64,000 nucleotides of DNA, taken from NCBI GenBank assembly GCA_949126835.1, contig OX421506.1, positions 17,800,447 through 17,864,446 on the forward strand, written 5' to 3'. Of this stretch, positions 28,001 through 40,000 are shown piece after piece (the first letter of the stretch is position 1; every line of letters starts with the position of its first letter). This stretch comes from Anisus vortex (Eukaryota; Mollusca; Gastropoda; Planorbidae). Under the pieces are notes generated by a model, which was given only the letters and a program-made list of their open reading frames with translations, ran no database searches and had not been told where the DNA came from. The position numbers were made by a program, and so were the translations under genes.

Positions 28001-31000
28001 AACTTGCATAATTATTGTCTTCTTTAGCTTGAAGGTTTGTCTAGCAGACAAAAGTCTGACTTCATGAAGATGGTCAACGAAGCAGCAGACATTTTACAAG
28101 GAACAGACTCAGACTTTCTTTTGCTGAAAAATAATTTGATATCTTTCCGGAAACTCATCAGCCAGATTAAACCAGGTATCATTTCAGCTCAGTTTTTTAA
28201 TGTGCCATCCACTTAATTTTTCTCTGGTTAATTTTTTGTTTTATATTTAAAAATTATTTTTTTTTAAATATATATTTTTTTAAGTTGTTATTATTTGTTT
28301 AACTTAAGGGACAATTTGCAGCCTAAACAAATTTTCAGCTTTAAAAGAGAAGTCACCTTGGAGTCCATAAGTTCTTATTTTGGTTTGTTTATTCATTGTT
28401 TTCTCAGGTGATAAAGACCTGGCCAATGTTGCAGTACAGAAATGGAACAAAACTGGGGCCTTAATTCGTTTATTTACAGTAAGTAGTTAAATTTCATGTG
28501 CTGTCAGATTAGCTTGTGGACATTGATCTATCTGTCTATAGCAGGGTTGTGCACATTTTGACTCATTGGGCCATGCAAGGAACCTAACACAACAAGATGG
28601 GCCACACAGTCTGAAAATATACATTTGTTTTACTATGAATTTAAAAAAATACAGTTAGAAGCTCTGTGGAGGCTACAATAAGAGGCTTGGGTGGCCACAT
28701 TGTGATCCGAAGGTTGCATTTTGTAACACCCCTGACTCCTGATATTAAGTACAACTTTCCTTACATATAAATTATGTAATGATAAAATTGTATGTTGATT
28801 TCTCCAGGAACTTGGAATCTACTCCAGACATTATACAGAAGAATGTCAAAGAAAGAGAAAAGAGGAAGTTTTGTTGGTCATGGGAAAGATGGCCAGAGCC
28901 ATGTACACATCCAAAGCCTACTTCCAAAGGTCAGTTTCAATGCTTATGTGAGATTTTTAATCTCACTTTCCTCCGGTCCTCCTGAGAAAGACGAGTAGGG
29001 AAATGCATTGTTTCTTTAACATGAAAAGCACATATTATAATCATAAAAAATGTCTATGTTGTATTCATGATAATCTTTACTTACATCAAATTTATGATCA
29101 ATGGAAATATTTAGACTATAATCCATCACTACCTTACTCCAATTTATTTGTAACATTTATCTGAACAAAATATACCATTACTTCATATATGGACTGTTTG
29201 ATTTTGAATACAATCTGTAAGAAAATATTGCAATTATTTAAAACCTATTGAAAATGGAAAAGCAGACCTAAACCACTGATAAGTGTAAGATGACAAAAAT
29301 CCTCTGTTTAGAAGGAGTGTCTGTAACATATTAAGATATTATTCTTAATGGGACCAAAAAAAACCTGTATCTCTGGCTCATCTTTTAATACCTTATTAAA
29401 AAATAGTTAGATCAAAATCTCAATTTTTCTAAATAAACACAGCTGTTAAAATATTAAGTATCAGATATTCTGTACAAAATATTTGGTAAAAAACATTTAA
29501 TACAAAATATTCATCACTAAATATTTAGTTCCATTTTTTTTTAATAGATATTTGGGTATATCAATTTTTTGTTTCATTGTCTACCTGTGAAATAGTTTTC
29601 TTCTTCTACTGCCCCAGGGTTGTCCCTACCTATGAAATTGACATAATAACAACAGAAACCAAAATGACAGCCTTCAAGTCAGACCTCTACATTCACGAGA
29701 GACACAGGGACAGGCCCGTGGACGTCATCAAGAAACGGAAAGTGGACCAGGTTCAAGCTGCCGCCGGTCTGGACGAGGTGGACGGGCCGGCCCCCGACGC
29801 CAGCTTCCAGTCCAGCGTGAAGAACTTCTCCATTTCTGGAATCACAGACCCCAGGACCAAACAGAGGCTGACCATTTCACAGGCACTCTCCAAAGGAGTT
29901 ATAAACAAAGAGTTTGGAACTTACAACAACCTGGAGACAGGGGAGATCATCCCCATCATTGAAGCCATCGCAAGGGGGCTGATCAGCGTGGAGTACGGGG
30001 AGGTAGATGAGCTCACTGGCGGTAAGGACAGCTTGCAGGCTTTGAACTCAATGGAGACAAAAACTTTTGCCATTTCTGGTGTGGTGAATCCTAAAACTGG
30101 AGAAATAATTAGCACCAAGGAAGCCATTACGTCAGGGTTGTTGAACCCTAAAACAGGTATTTAGTTATCACCTTCCTAATATATTGTATTTGTGTATTTT
30201 ATCTCCTTTTAAAGGTATTGTTCTTTTGTATTTTTTAAATCTATTAACTATTAATGTTTTTTTTTATCCCAATGCCCAGGCAAGTTCTATAATCCTGTGA
30301 CTGGTGAAGAGTTATCTCTCATGGATGCAATCAAAGCAGGATACATCTTGGCTGATCCTTCCTTGCTCGAAGAATCTGAGTCAGACGGTCCAATGTACAG
30401 CAGTTTTACTTCCATCGAACTGGAAGATGTGAAGTATAAAGTATTTGGAGTCATTAATCCTGCTACTGGTCTTGAAATCACCCTCAATCAGGCCATCAAA
30501 GATGGAATCATTGATCCAGTTCTTGGTATCTACAAGAATCCATTGACGGGAGAGACAATGACAATTGAAGAAGCCTTGAAACGAGGTTATATCAAGGGTA
30601 GGTTATTCGACCCTCAGCGAGACAAAAACGACAACAGTGTTCTCACTTTCCAACAGCTTCAGGTTAAAAAGCAAATTTTCAAAGCAGGGCAAGCTGGACT
30701 TGTCACCGGCCCTATGGCCAGAATTGACCCCAATGAAGTTCTCTTGGACAAGTTGAGAGAGAAAGAAAACATCGCATCTATCCAGGTCCTGGATCCGAAG
30801 AGCGGGAAAGCCATTTCGTTGGAAGACGCGGTTCTGTCTGGCTGTTTGAATCTGGCCCTGGGAAGTTTTGAGACAGAATCTGGAGAAACAATTTCATTGA
30901 TGGAGGCCTGTGTGCAAGGTTTAATTGAGCCATCTGTGTTAAAGGAAATTATGAAGGTATACCAAGAGGTTAGCTTGGCTGGTCTGATCGGCACTGGTCA

Positions 31001-34000
31001 GTTTGATTCTGATACAGGACTAGTTACTGATTTGAAATCAGGAAAGACATTCACTCTGCAGGCAGCTGTTGAGAGTGAGGTCATCGACCCGGCTTGCACG
31101 TTTTTCTACGACCTGGCCCAGAATAGGGTGATGAGCCTCGCAGAAGCTTTTGAAACTGGGCGAATGGACAAGGTTTCCGGTAAAGTGATCCAGGGCACCA
31201 GTGGGGAGAGGCTTAGTGTGGGCCAGGCAGAGGTTAGGAAGCAGATATGCTCTGAGATCAACCCAGACGAGATTGTGGAGCGACTGGAAAGCCTGGCCAT
31301 GCTGCGTGACTGCATGGATACCCAGCTGAGGGGCATCAAGGTGCCGAACATCGACAAACTAGTGTCTGTGGAGGAGGCTGTGACCATGGGGGTCGTAAAC
31401 ATTCCTAAAGCCACTTACGTAGACGAGCAGACAGTAGGCCACGTCCCGCTTGGCCTTGCAGTGCAGATGGAGCGCATGGAACCCGAGGTCACCCTGGCTC
31501 TCTTCTCTGCATTCGACAAGCACTCCCTCGAGCAGGAAATAGGGAAGGGCACCTTCAACCCTAAGACGGGCATGTATGTTAATCCCAAAACTAAGCAACA
31601 GCTCTCAATAGACGAAGCTAAGAAGAAGGGACTTTGGAACCCATACCATGTCTTCCTGGTTGACACAGAGACAGACACTGTCATGTCCCTTGGTCATCTA
31701 GCAGACAGAGGAAAGTTCGACCCAACCTCTGGAAAATACATCAGTGACAGCACAGGTCTATCCATGAGTTTGAATGAGGCAATAGCTCAGGGATTGATCC
31801 TACCTTACATCGAGCCAGAGAAATATGTGGACACCAGCTGTTCCCTCAAGGATTTGATAGATTCTGGCAAGGTCAACCCAAGGACCACAGAGTTTGTGGC
31901 GGCCAACGACCTCAGGATGTCTCTACGTGACGCCCTGGCCAACGGCTTCCTCACAATGAGCTCCAAGGTGAAACTAGACCCGGAGACTGGGGCAGTGGTT
32001 TTGGCTTCAGATGAGGTTGTTGTTCAGTCTTTAATTCAGGTGAGTTTGATGAATCTTATGTTCTTAATCTTGTCTTTATCTATACATTTGCTTACTTAAT
32101 CTACAAGTTATTTTTTATATAAGGTTTTTTGTTTTTATTTACTATTTTTGCGTATAATCTTAATTTTATATTGATTAATATTTTTTTATAGACGATGAAA
32201 TTTTTCTTTATACATCAGCATTTTCCTTTAAAATCATTACTTTTTGTCTGGCATTAATATCTTTTAAAAACAACAACAAATACTATAAAGTCATTGTGAC
32301 AGACAAAATTATTACATCAGTGCATATAAACTCTGATAGCAAAAGCAATGAAAGCTGTTTACTGTGATAACATTTTCCCGATTTTCAGGTGAAAGAGAAG
32401 TCAGACTGGCTATCTGATGTTGCCAATGTTCTGGCATCGCAAGGCCGTCCCAGTGAGAAGCTGGAGACACTGAAACGTCAAGCTGAAGACTGCTTGGTAA
32501 GTCTTCCTATCATGAATTTATTTGTAGTTTGATTTTTATAAATATATTTTTTTAATGTTTCCTTTTTTTATTGTACAGTGACCTCACATTGAGTCTGTTT
32601 CATTTATCCAAGGACAAAAGCTTCCATAGTGTACAATTTATTATACCCTGGATACCCTTTTGGAATTATTTTGAAGTATAGGCTATTGGTTTTTGTGAAA
32701 GTATGACTAAAACCTATGTAACTCTGCCATGCTTCTTTGTTCTTTATGGTCCTAGGATATCCACTGTAGTCCATCACCATTTCACAAACTATTTTCATTT
32801 TCTTTCACTTTTCAGATTGCTGTCTTGTCTTTGAGCTATGTTAGGTTTCTGTCAGTCGAAGGACTTGTCTCAGCTATCCCAGCCTACTTTGTCCATCCCT
32901 TCTAAAATACCATTGATGGCTTTGTGTGTTCTCCAATTCTAGCAAATGCCATTTCCCATGTAGAAATCAGAGATTGCATCCAAAAAATGTTCTTTTGAAA
33001 GAGTTCAGACAATGTACAAAAAGGATTGATTCATTTCCTAATGAGCCACATTCATTTGTTTATTGTTTGTATGAAATGATAGAAAGTAAATATTATGTTG
33101 TTTTGGTGTGTGCTTTAAAGCCAGTGATTTTCTTTTTCACCGTACAGGGGCTGAAAGAGGAAATCATTAGCAAGGAGCCTGAGCTGCTCAATGTCATCAG
33201 TCAAGCAGAACTGATCATGCAGGCCAATGCTAAGCTACAGGGTCAGGAGAAAGGCCAGGAGAAAGTCAAGGATGAAGTAGCCCAACAGTTCCAGAAATTG
33301 AAGTCCAGCGCCACTGACCTGAAAGTCAGATTTGACATGGTGAGTTCAACTACAGAGAGTTTTGCTATATTTATATGGCAACATAGCCTATGTACAATAT
33401 GACTAGAGACACACTAAGCTTTTAGTTAGGGACATTTGCCTATTTGACCAATATGAATTGTGGACATTGTGAGTATAGCAGCATAGCTGTAATTTTTAAT
33501 AAGCAAATTCATACTGGCTCAAAAGCCTATTTTTAGACCGTTTACCTTATTTTGAGGCATAACATACAGTTAGATCAGATGAAATAAGTGGATGTGACTA
33601 CCTATATTATATACATATTTACCTAATTTTTACCAAATTTTTAGGAAATTTAGTGCATATTTTAAAAAAATCAGTTGAAAAAAAAAAATTTTTTTTAATT
33701 CCAGGGGGGGCTTAGCCCCCCTCAGCCCCCCCTGTGGCTTCGCCCCTGATAAAAACCTAGGCTTCTTTAAGATTTACTTTTCTCTCTGACATTTTCTGTA
33801 ATTTTATAAACAAACAACATCGGACCATAAAGGGTGACCCATTTTTTAACGCTGTAATTTGGGATTTTCAAATAGTAATGTTACGACTGAAACTCCAGCA
33901 TGGACAAAACTCTTATTGAACTTAAAATCGTGTTTTGTTGCATGTATTTTTGAAATTGTGCATAAAATCTTACTGAGTCTCTGAAAAGCGTAAAAACACG

Positions 34001-37000
34001 GTAAAATACGCACAGGTAGCCAGGTATGGTTGTGGGTCATTGTTGCTTTAATATTTAGACATTGGTATTCACAATGCCAGTTTGGATATTGTTAATTTGT
34101 AATTTAAAAGTATTTTTTCAAATTATTTTTGTTAACAGCATTATTATATGTTATAGTGACTATATAACAGACTTTGATAACTATCCATGCCATAGGTCAG
34201 TTCAGAAGCTCAAAACCGCAGCCAGAAATTGAGTCAAATGGGCAGAAATCTAGAGGAGTTGTATTACCAGATGGAGGAAATAGACCAGTGGCTGGACTCT
34301 GCCATAGAGAAAACACAAGACCTTCAGTCACCATCAATGGACATTGAGAATCAGTACAGTTCTATGAAGGTATAATACACTGCTATGTGCTCACATTAAT
34401 TATAGTGATGTTTTCTCTAGTATTTCCCTATTTCAATTACAGTGCTGTACTGAAAATTGGGATGTAAAATACAAGCATCTTTTGTGGACGTTAAGTGCTG
34501 TACATAAGCAGTAACATAATAATTGGGAAAAGTGAAGGCAGCTGGACCTCTAGCTAGGCTGCACAAGTCCCTTATATGTCAAAGCCAAATAAACTAATAA
34601 CCACTGTTTCCATTTGGCTTGGGTACTAAAATGTTCTGAAAAGGTGTACTTTAGGTTTTACTTTTTTATAAAGCTTGTTTTCAAATAGTTGTTAAATTTC
34701 TTGTTGAAATCTTTAAATTAAAAATATGTTAGCCTTGCAAGCTAACAAGTAAAATTAATGTTAATTAAAAACAACATCTTAGCTTAAATAGCATTGTAAG
34801 CATACGAATGTAAGTTTTTTAATCCTTGAATCAGGAATTTGTTGAAGAAATGAAGGAGAGAGAAGAAGACCTAAGTGCCATTGTCAAGTCAGCTGATACT
34901 TTCAAAGAAAATTCACAGGCAAGTTTTACAGTTGTTATTGAACTAGCCATAATTTTGTTTTTGTTTTGGTAATTACTCTGCTGTAAAAATGAGGAATACA
35001 AACATCAAGGGGGAGCAATGGGGAGATGGTAGGGAATGTTTCAAGAAGTGCAAAGACCATCCTGCAGGGCTACATGACAAGGTGGAAGGAGGAGAAGCAG
35101 AGAGAAAGATGAGACAGATATTAAGGAGTCAGCCAGCCTGTTCTCTTCATTGGCTCTTTAAGGGCAGTGGAAGACCCTGGTCTAAAAATCAATAATGGTG
35201 ACTCAACTGACCCAATGATAGGGTACAGCCATTGTTGAGATGGTTCAACACCATTACCAGATTCACTCAAACCCAAAAAATGCAGTGGTAACATAAGACT
35301 AAATATTGTTGTGAAACAAGCCGTTTAGAGTATATTTTTTACAATGCTGTTTCTAATACCAAGCTTTTACTATAAGAACTGATCCAATTATAGAAGCATT
35401 CTCCATCTGCTTTCACAGGCAACACATTCTGCCTATTATGGTCTAATTCATGTAGCATTCTTAGTGTACTTCAAAACAACTTTGATCATTCAAGATTTTT
35501 TTTAAAGTAATATTTTCATTTAGCAGTAATTTGTTGTTCTAGAAAACTTACAAACAATACATTTGAACAAAAAAGTTTTAAGTTATTGTCAACATTGTTT
35601 TGGTCTGAAATATGGGTTATGGAAATGAGACAGTTTGAGGTAATCTTTTAGATTTAAGAATTTTTCCCCTTGCAATGACTTTTACAAAACTTAATCAGTT
35701 TGTATGAATTTTGACAGGATGTTGAAAAAGATGTGGACAGTTTCAGGAAACGCATGGACATCCTGCCCACCATCAGAGAGGATGGGGACACTGGTGTGCT
35801 CGATGACGAGCTGGAGTCTATCGAGGCCAAGTTCAAGGATATTTCTAAAGAATGTGCCAAGCAGATGGAACGTATCGGATCTCTGGCTAAACTCAAAAAA
35901 GTATTCACTGATCTCAATGAAAGGTTTATAATTTTGTTTTTCTTAGCAAGATATGCAAAACACATTCAAAAAATTTTTGTTTTGGTTATCTGGAGTAAAA
36001 GTTATAAAAAATGTGCAGCCTTTTATTTTAACTAAACTTTGAATGACTCTCTTTTGGTAATCGCTTCATATTGGCAACCACATCTTTTATAATAATTTGG
36101 AGCTAGCAGAATTATAGCTTTTAACAGACTATTTAGTCTTTGCATTTGCTGGAAACAGGTGTTGAGCCTAGTGAAAACAAATTTGACCTGAGTTTAGCAA
36201 GGACTAGCACTCTGAACAAAATTCAGCTCGACAACCCTGGCTAGAACTAAGCACACATAATTCATTACTCTTCCTTTATGCCCACATACATGCCAGGAAC
36301 AGGCCCTGTTTAAACTTAGAGCTAACTGGCCTACATACATGCCAGGAACAGGCCCTGTTTAAACTTAGAGCTAACTTGCCCACATACATGCCAGGAACAG
36401 GCCCTGTTTAAACTTAGAGCTAACTGGCCTACATACATGCCAGGAACAGGCCTTGTTTAAACTTAGAGCTAACTGGCCTACATTGATACTTTTTAAAGAA
36501 TTCCTAATATTAATAAAAGTTAGTTTTCCTACAAAGATGTAAAGGTAAGTAAGTTGATATTAAAAGGGACATAATAGAACTCCCAAGTATAGCACTGAAA
36601 AGAGAAAAAAAAAGAGATTTTAGCATCCCAGTGTTAACACTCCTTACATTCCCTATTCAGGCTGTCTCAGGCTTACCCTGTTATCCTTACATTTCCTATT
36701 CAGGCTGTCTCAGGCTTACCCTGTTACCCTTACATTCCCTATTCAGGCAGTCTCAGGCTTACCCTGTTATCCTTACATTTCCTATTCAGGCTGTCTCAGG
36801 CTTACCCTGTTATCCTTACATTTCCTATTCAGGCAGTCTCAGGCTTACCCTGTTATCCTTACATTTCCTATTCAGGCTGTCTCAGGCTTACCCTGTTATC
36901 CTTACATTTCCTATTCAGGCTGTCTCAGGCTTACCTTTTTACCCTTACATTCCCTATTCAGGCTGTCTCAGGCTTACCCTGTTATCCTTACATTTCCTAC

Positions 37001-40000
37001 TCAGGCTTACCCTGTTATCCTTACATTTCCTACTCAGGCTGTCTCAGGCTTACCCTGTTATCCTTACATTCCCTATTCAGGCTGTCTCAGGCTTACCCTG
37101 TTATCCTTGCATTCCCTATTCAGGCTGTCTCAGGCTTACCCTGTTATCCATACATTCCCTATTCAGGCTGTCTCAGGCTTACCCTGTTATCCTTACATTC
37201 CCTATTCAGGCTGTCTCAGGCTTACCCTGTTATCCTTACATTTCCTACTCAAGCTGTCTCAGGCTTACCTTGTTATCCTTACATTTCCTACTCAGGCTGT
37301 CTCAGGCTTACCCTGTTATCCAAGAGAATCTGAACAAGCTGGTAGAAGATGATGAGTTCGGCCTTGACCCACACAGAGCTGCAGTGGACAGAGACAATCT
37401 TCGGAACATCAAATCTGACCTGATCAGTCAAGAGAGAAAGCTTAAAGGTTGGCCTTTATGTTTCTTAATTGAATTCAATGCAACTATATAAATAGGCAAC
37501 TTCCCTTAATTGAACATTCCTTTCAAAGCTTGTTGCTCGAACACCATCATGATCTATTGTCTGCTCTGCCTCTGTATAGATCTTGTGGCTGCTGGGGACA
37601 GGCTTGTCTCTGGTCTTGTGGACTCTGGAAGAAATGAGGAAGCAGAGGAGGTGCAGGCCATGTTGGACCTGAAGCGGGAAGAGCACCAGAATTTACAGGA
37701 GGATATTTCAGAACATGAGCAACTTTTGGATGCAGCAGCTGCAGAGCAACAGAATGTCCTAGGTAAGCTGTCATAAGGAATATCTTTTAATTTTTTTTTG
37801 TATGAGCTAAAAATAAGTAAAAATAGGATTTACATATAAGTGAAGATGAGTTAGCCAGCGTCTATAACAACACTATACTTTTCCTAATACATTTTCATCG
37901 CATTCTTTGTCCATTAATTGTTCATGGTTAACTTCTCCCTATAAATTTCATGGTTAACTTTGTCAAACAAATTCCTTGGTTAACTTTTTCCCCAAACAAA
38001 TTCCATGATTGACTTATCCCAAAAATGTTAATAGTTAACTTTGTACCAAAATGTCAGATAACAATCAGAGTTGGGTAGACTCTGCAACTTTCATTCACTT
38101 TATTTGAGAATTGAAAAAGAATGTTTTTGTTTTGATATCTTACAACTGACTATCTCATTCATCCATGAAGGTCGACTAGAAGGCATTGAATTCAGTTTGA
38201 AAGAAGTTGAGGCAGAACTTGAGAACCACAGTGAGAGTAGCCTGGACAAGGAGAAATTGACTCAACAAATCCAAGAGCAGAGACTAATCAATGCCAAGAT
38301 AGCCAGCAGTAGGACTATGTTGGAAAGGTGAGCTTGGAAGTATTGTGGACATTGTGTTTAATGTTTGTCTATTTTTTTTAAGAAATCAAGACCAAAATCT
38401 TCTGTGTTAAATTATAAATATTTGATTGAAATAGTTCAAAAATGAACTTTTTAAACTTAATTCTTATTTTGTATTTGATTTTATACTGACCTTACTTTAT
38501 AATGTCTATTGTTAAATATTTGATGCGAATGTATTTCTATTTATGTGGGTCTTGGGAATATTTATTTGTGTGTGTGTTTTGACATCACTTTCTCTTTTTT
38601 TGAGTGTCCAAATCTTTTATAAATTGTTTCAGTCACTGCAATAACTTTTTATTTTTAGACTTCAAGAGGCCCAGCTGACAGAATTTTCTCTAAGCTATCA
38701 CTTTTTCTTGCATATGGGCAAGAACAGAGAAATTTAGGAACTCTTTTGTTCCACTGTCAGTGAGACTCTTTCAAAAGAATCATCTTTCAGACAGGAAATA
38801 CAAAGGCTCAATAGCTGACTCCTAAATAATAGGCCTACTTTTTTCTTGTATGATAAATGGTATGATAGTGTGCGTGAATGTCTATTGTGTTTGAGTACAA
38901 ATGGTTCTTTAATATTGTTTTAGGTATGCTGAAAGACGGAATTTATGTAATCAAGTCAAATGTCCGTTTATTTGGATCAATAAAGCAATCTTATCTTATC
39001 TTTTCTAGTACAGTTTTGGGTTGGCTTCAGAATGGTGTACAGAGTTGCCAAAATTTTTGGCTGTGAATTAGTTTTATAGTGACATGTTATTTGAATAGTT
39101 TGTACCAGAGACTGCAATGAATCAATCATTTTACATACAGGTCTTTCAAGTACTGGGGATTATAATATTAAACTTTCATTGTACCTTCAAGCTGCTTGTG
39201 TGATTGTTTGATGTTTTGTTATGTGTTGTTTAGACATTTTCTTCTCTTAACCAGTTTTTATAGCTGTCTTCTCTCTTGTGATGTTTAGACATTGATGCCA
39301 TAACACTGATTCACAACCTTCCTTTATGATGTGTAGGTTATGCCTGGATGTTGAAGGCAACAGTGAAGCGGAGCAGAAGCTGAAGGACCTCATGGAGCAG
39401 GCAGAGTCTCTGGAGGCCCTGGCCGAGCAGAGGACCCAGGAGCTGGAAGAAATTCTAACCAACATTGATGAGTATGAGTCAAAGGCTTCAGAACTGGATG
39501 CATGGTTGACTGACTCTATCAAAACTTTGAAACCAAAAGGTGGCGCTCCTAAACCAACAAAGACAAAGGTACGTCCTGGACGGTATACTTATAAATAGTC
39601 TACATCGTAATTCTAAATGAATAGAACTTATATAAATAACTTAGCCAGTTAATGTGTCCAACAAGAACACTGATATTTTCTTAATCTTTTTAAGTAAGTA
39701 AACAGTAGACTCCTGACTCCCATTTAACTCAACATTGCCATATGTTACCATGAAATATATACTAATAAGTAGTCTACAAGGTAGTTATAAATAAATAGTA
39801 AGATAAAGTAACCTTTTCACACCAGGTTGGCCCATATGGCTAGTGAAGCAGCCTTTCCCAGTTTCCTCATGGCCACACTATGCAAGGGGATCGTGTTAAT
39901 GGCACAATGCCCATCCACCTTTATGCTATTCAACTATTGTTAGGTTCTGATCAAAGCTGGATATACCCAGTGACACTCTCCATTAAAAATACTCGTGTTA

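Noticed and set aside
29921..31684. Several antisense frames of 66-111 codons
   Set aside because: They are shadows of the plakin-repeat exons, with no homology or splice context on the minus strand.
36631..37295. Coding sequence across the 43-bp array
   Set aside because: Only the last copy is needed to join exons 20 and 21; inclusion of the rest has no support beyond an open frame, so it is reported as a finding, not as CDS.
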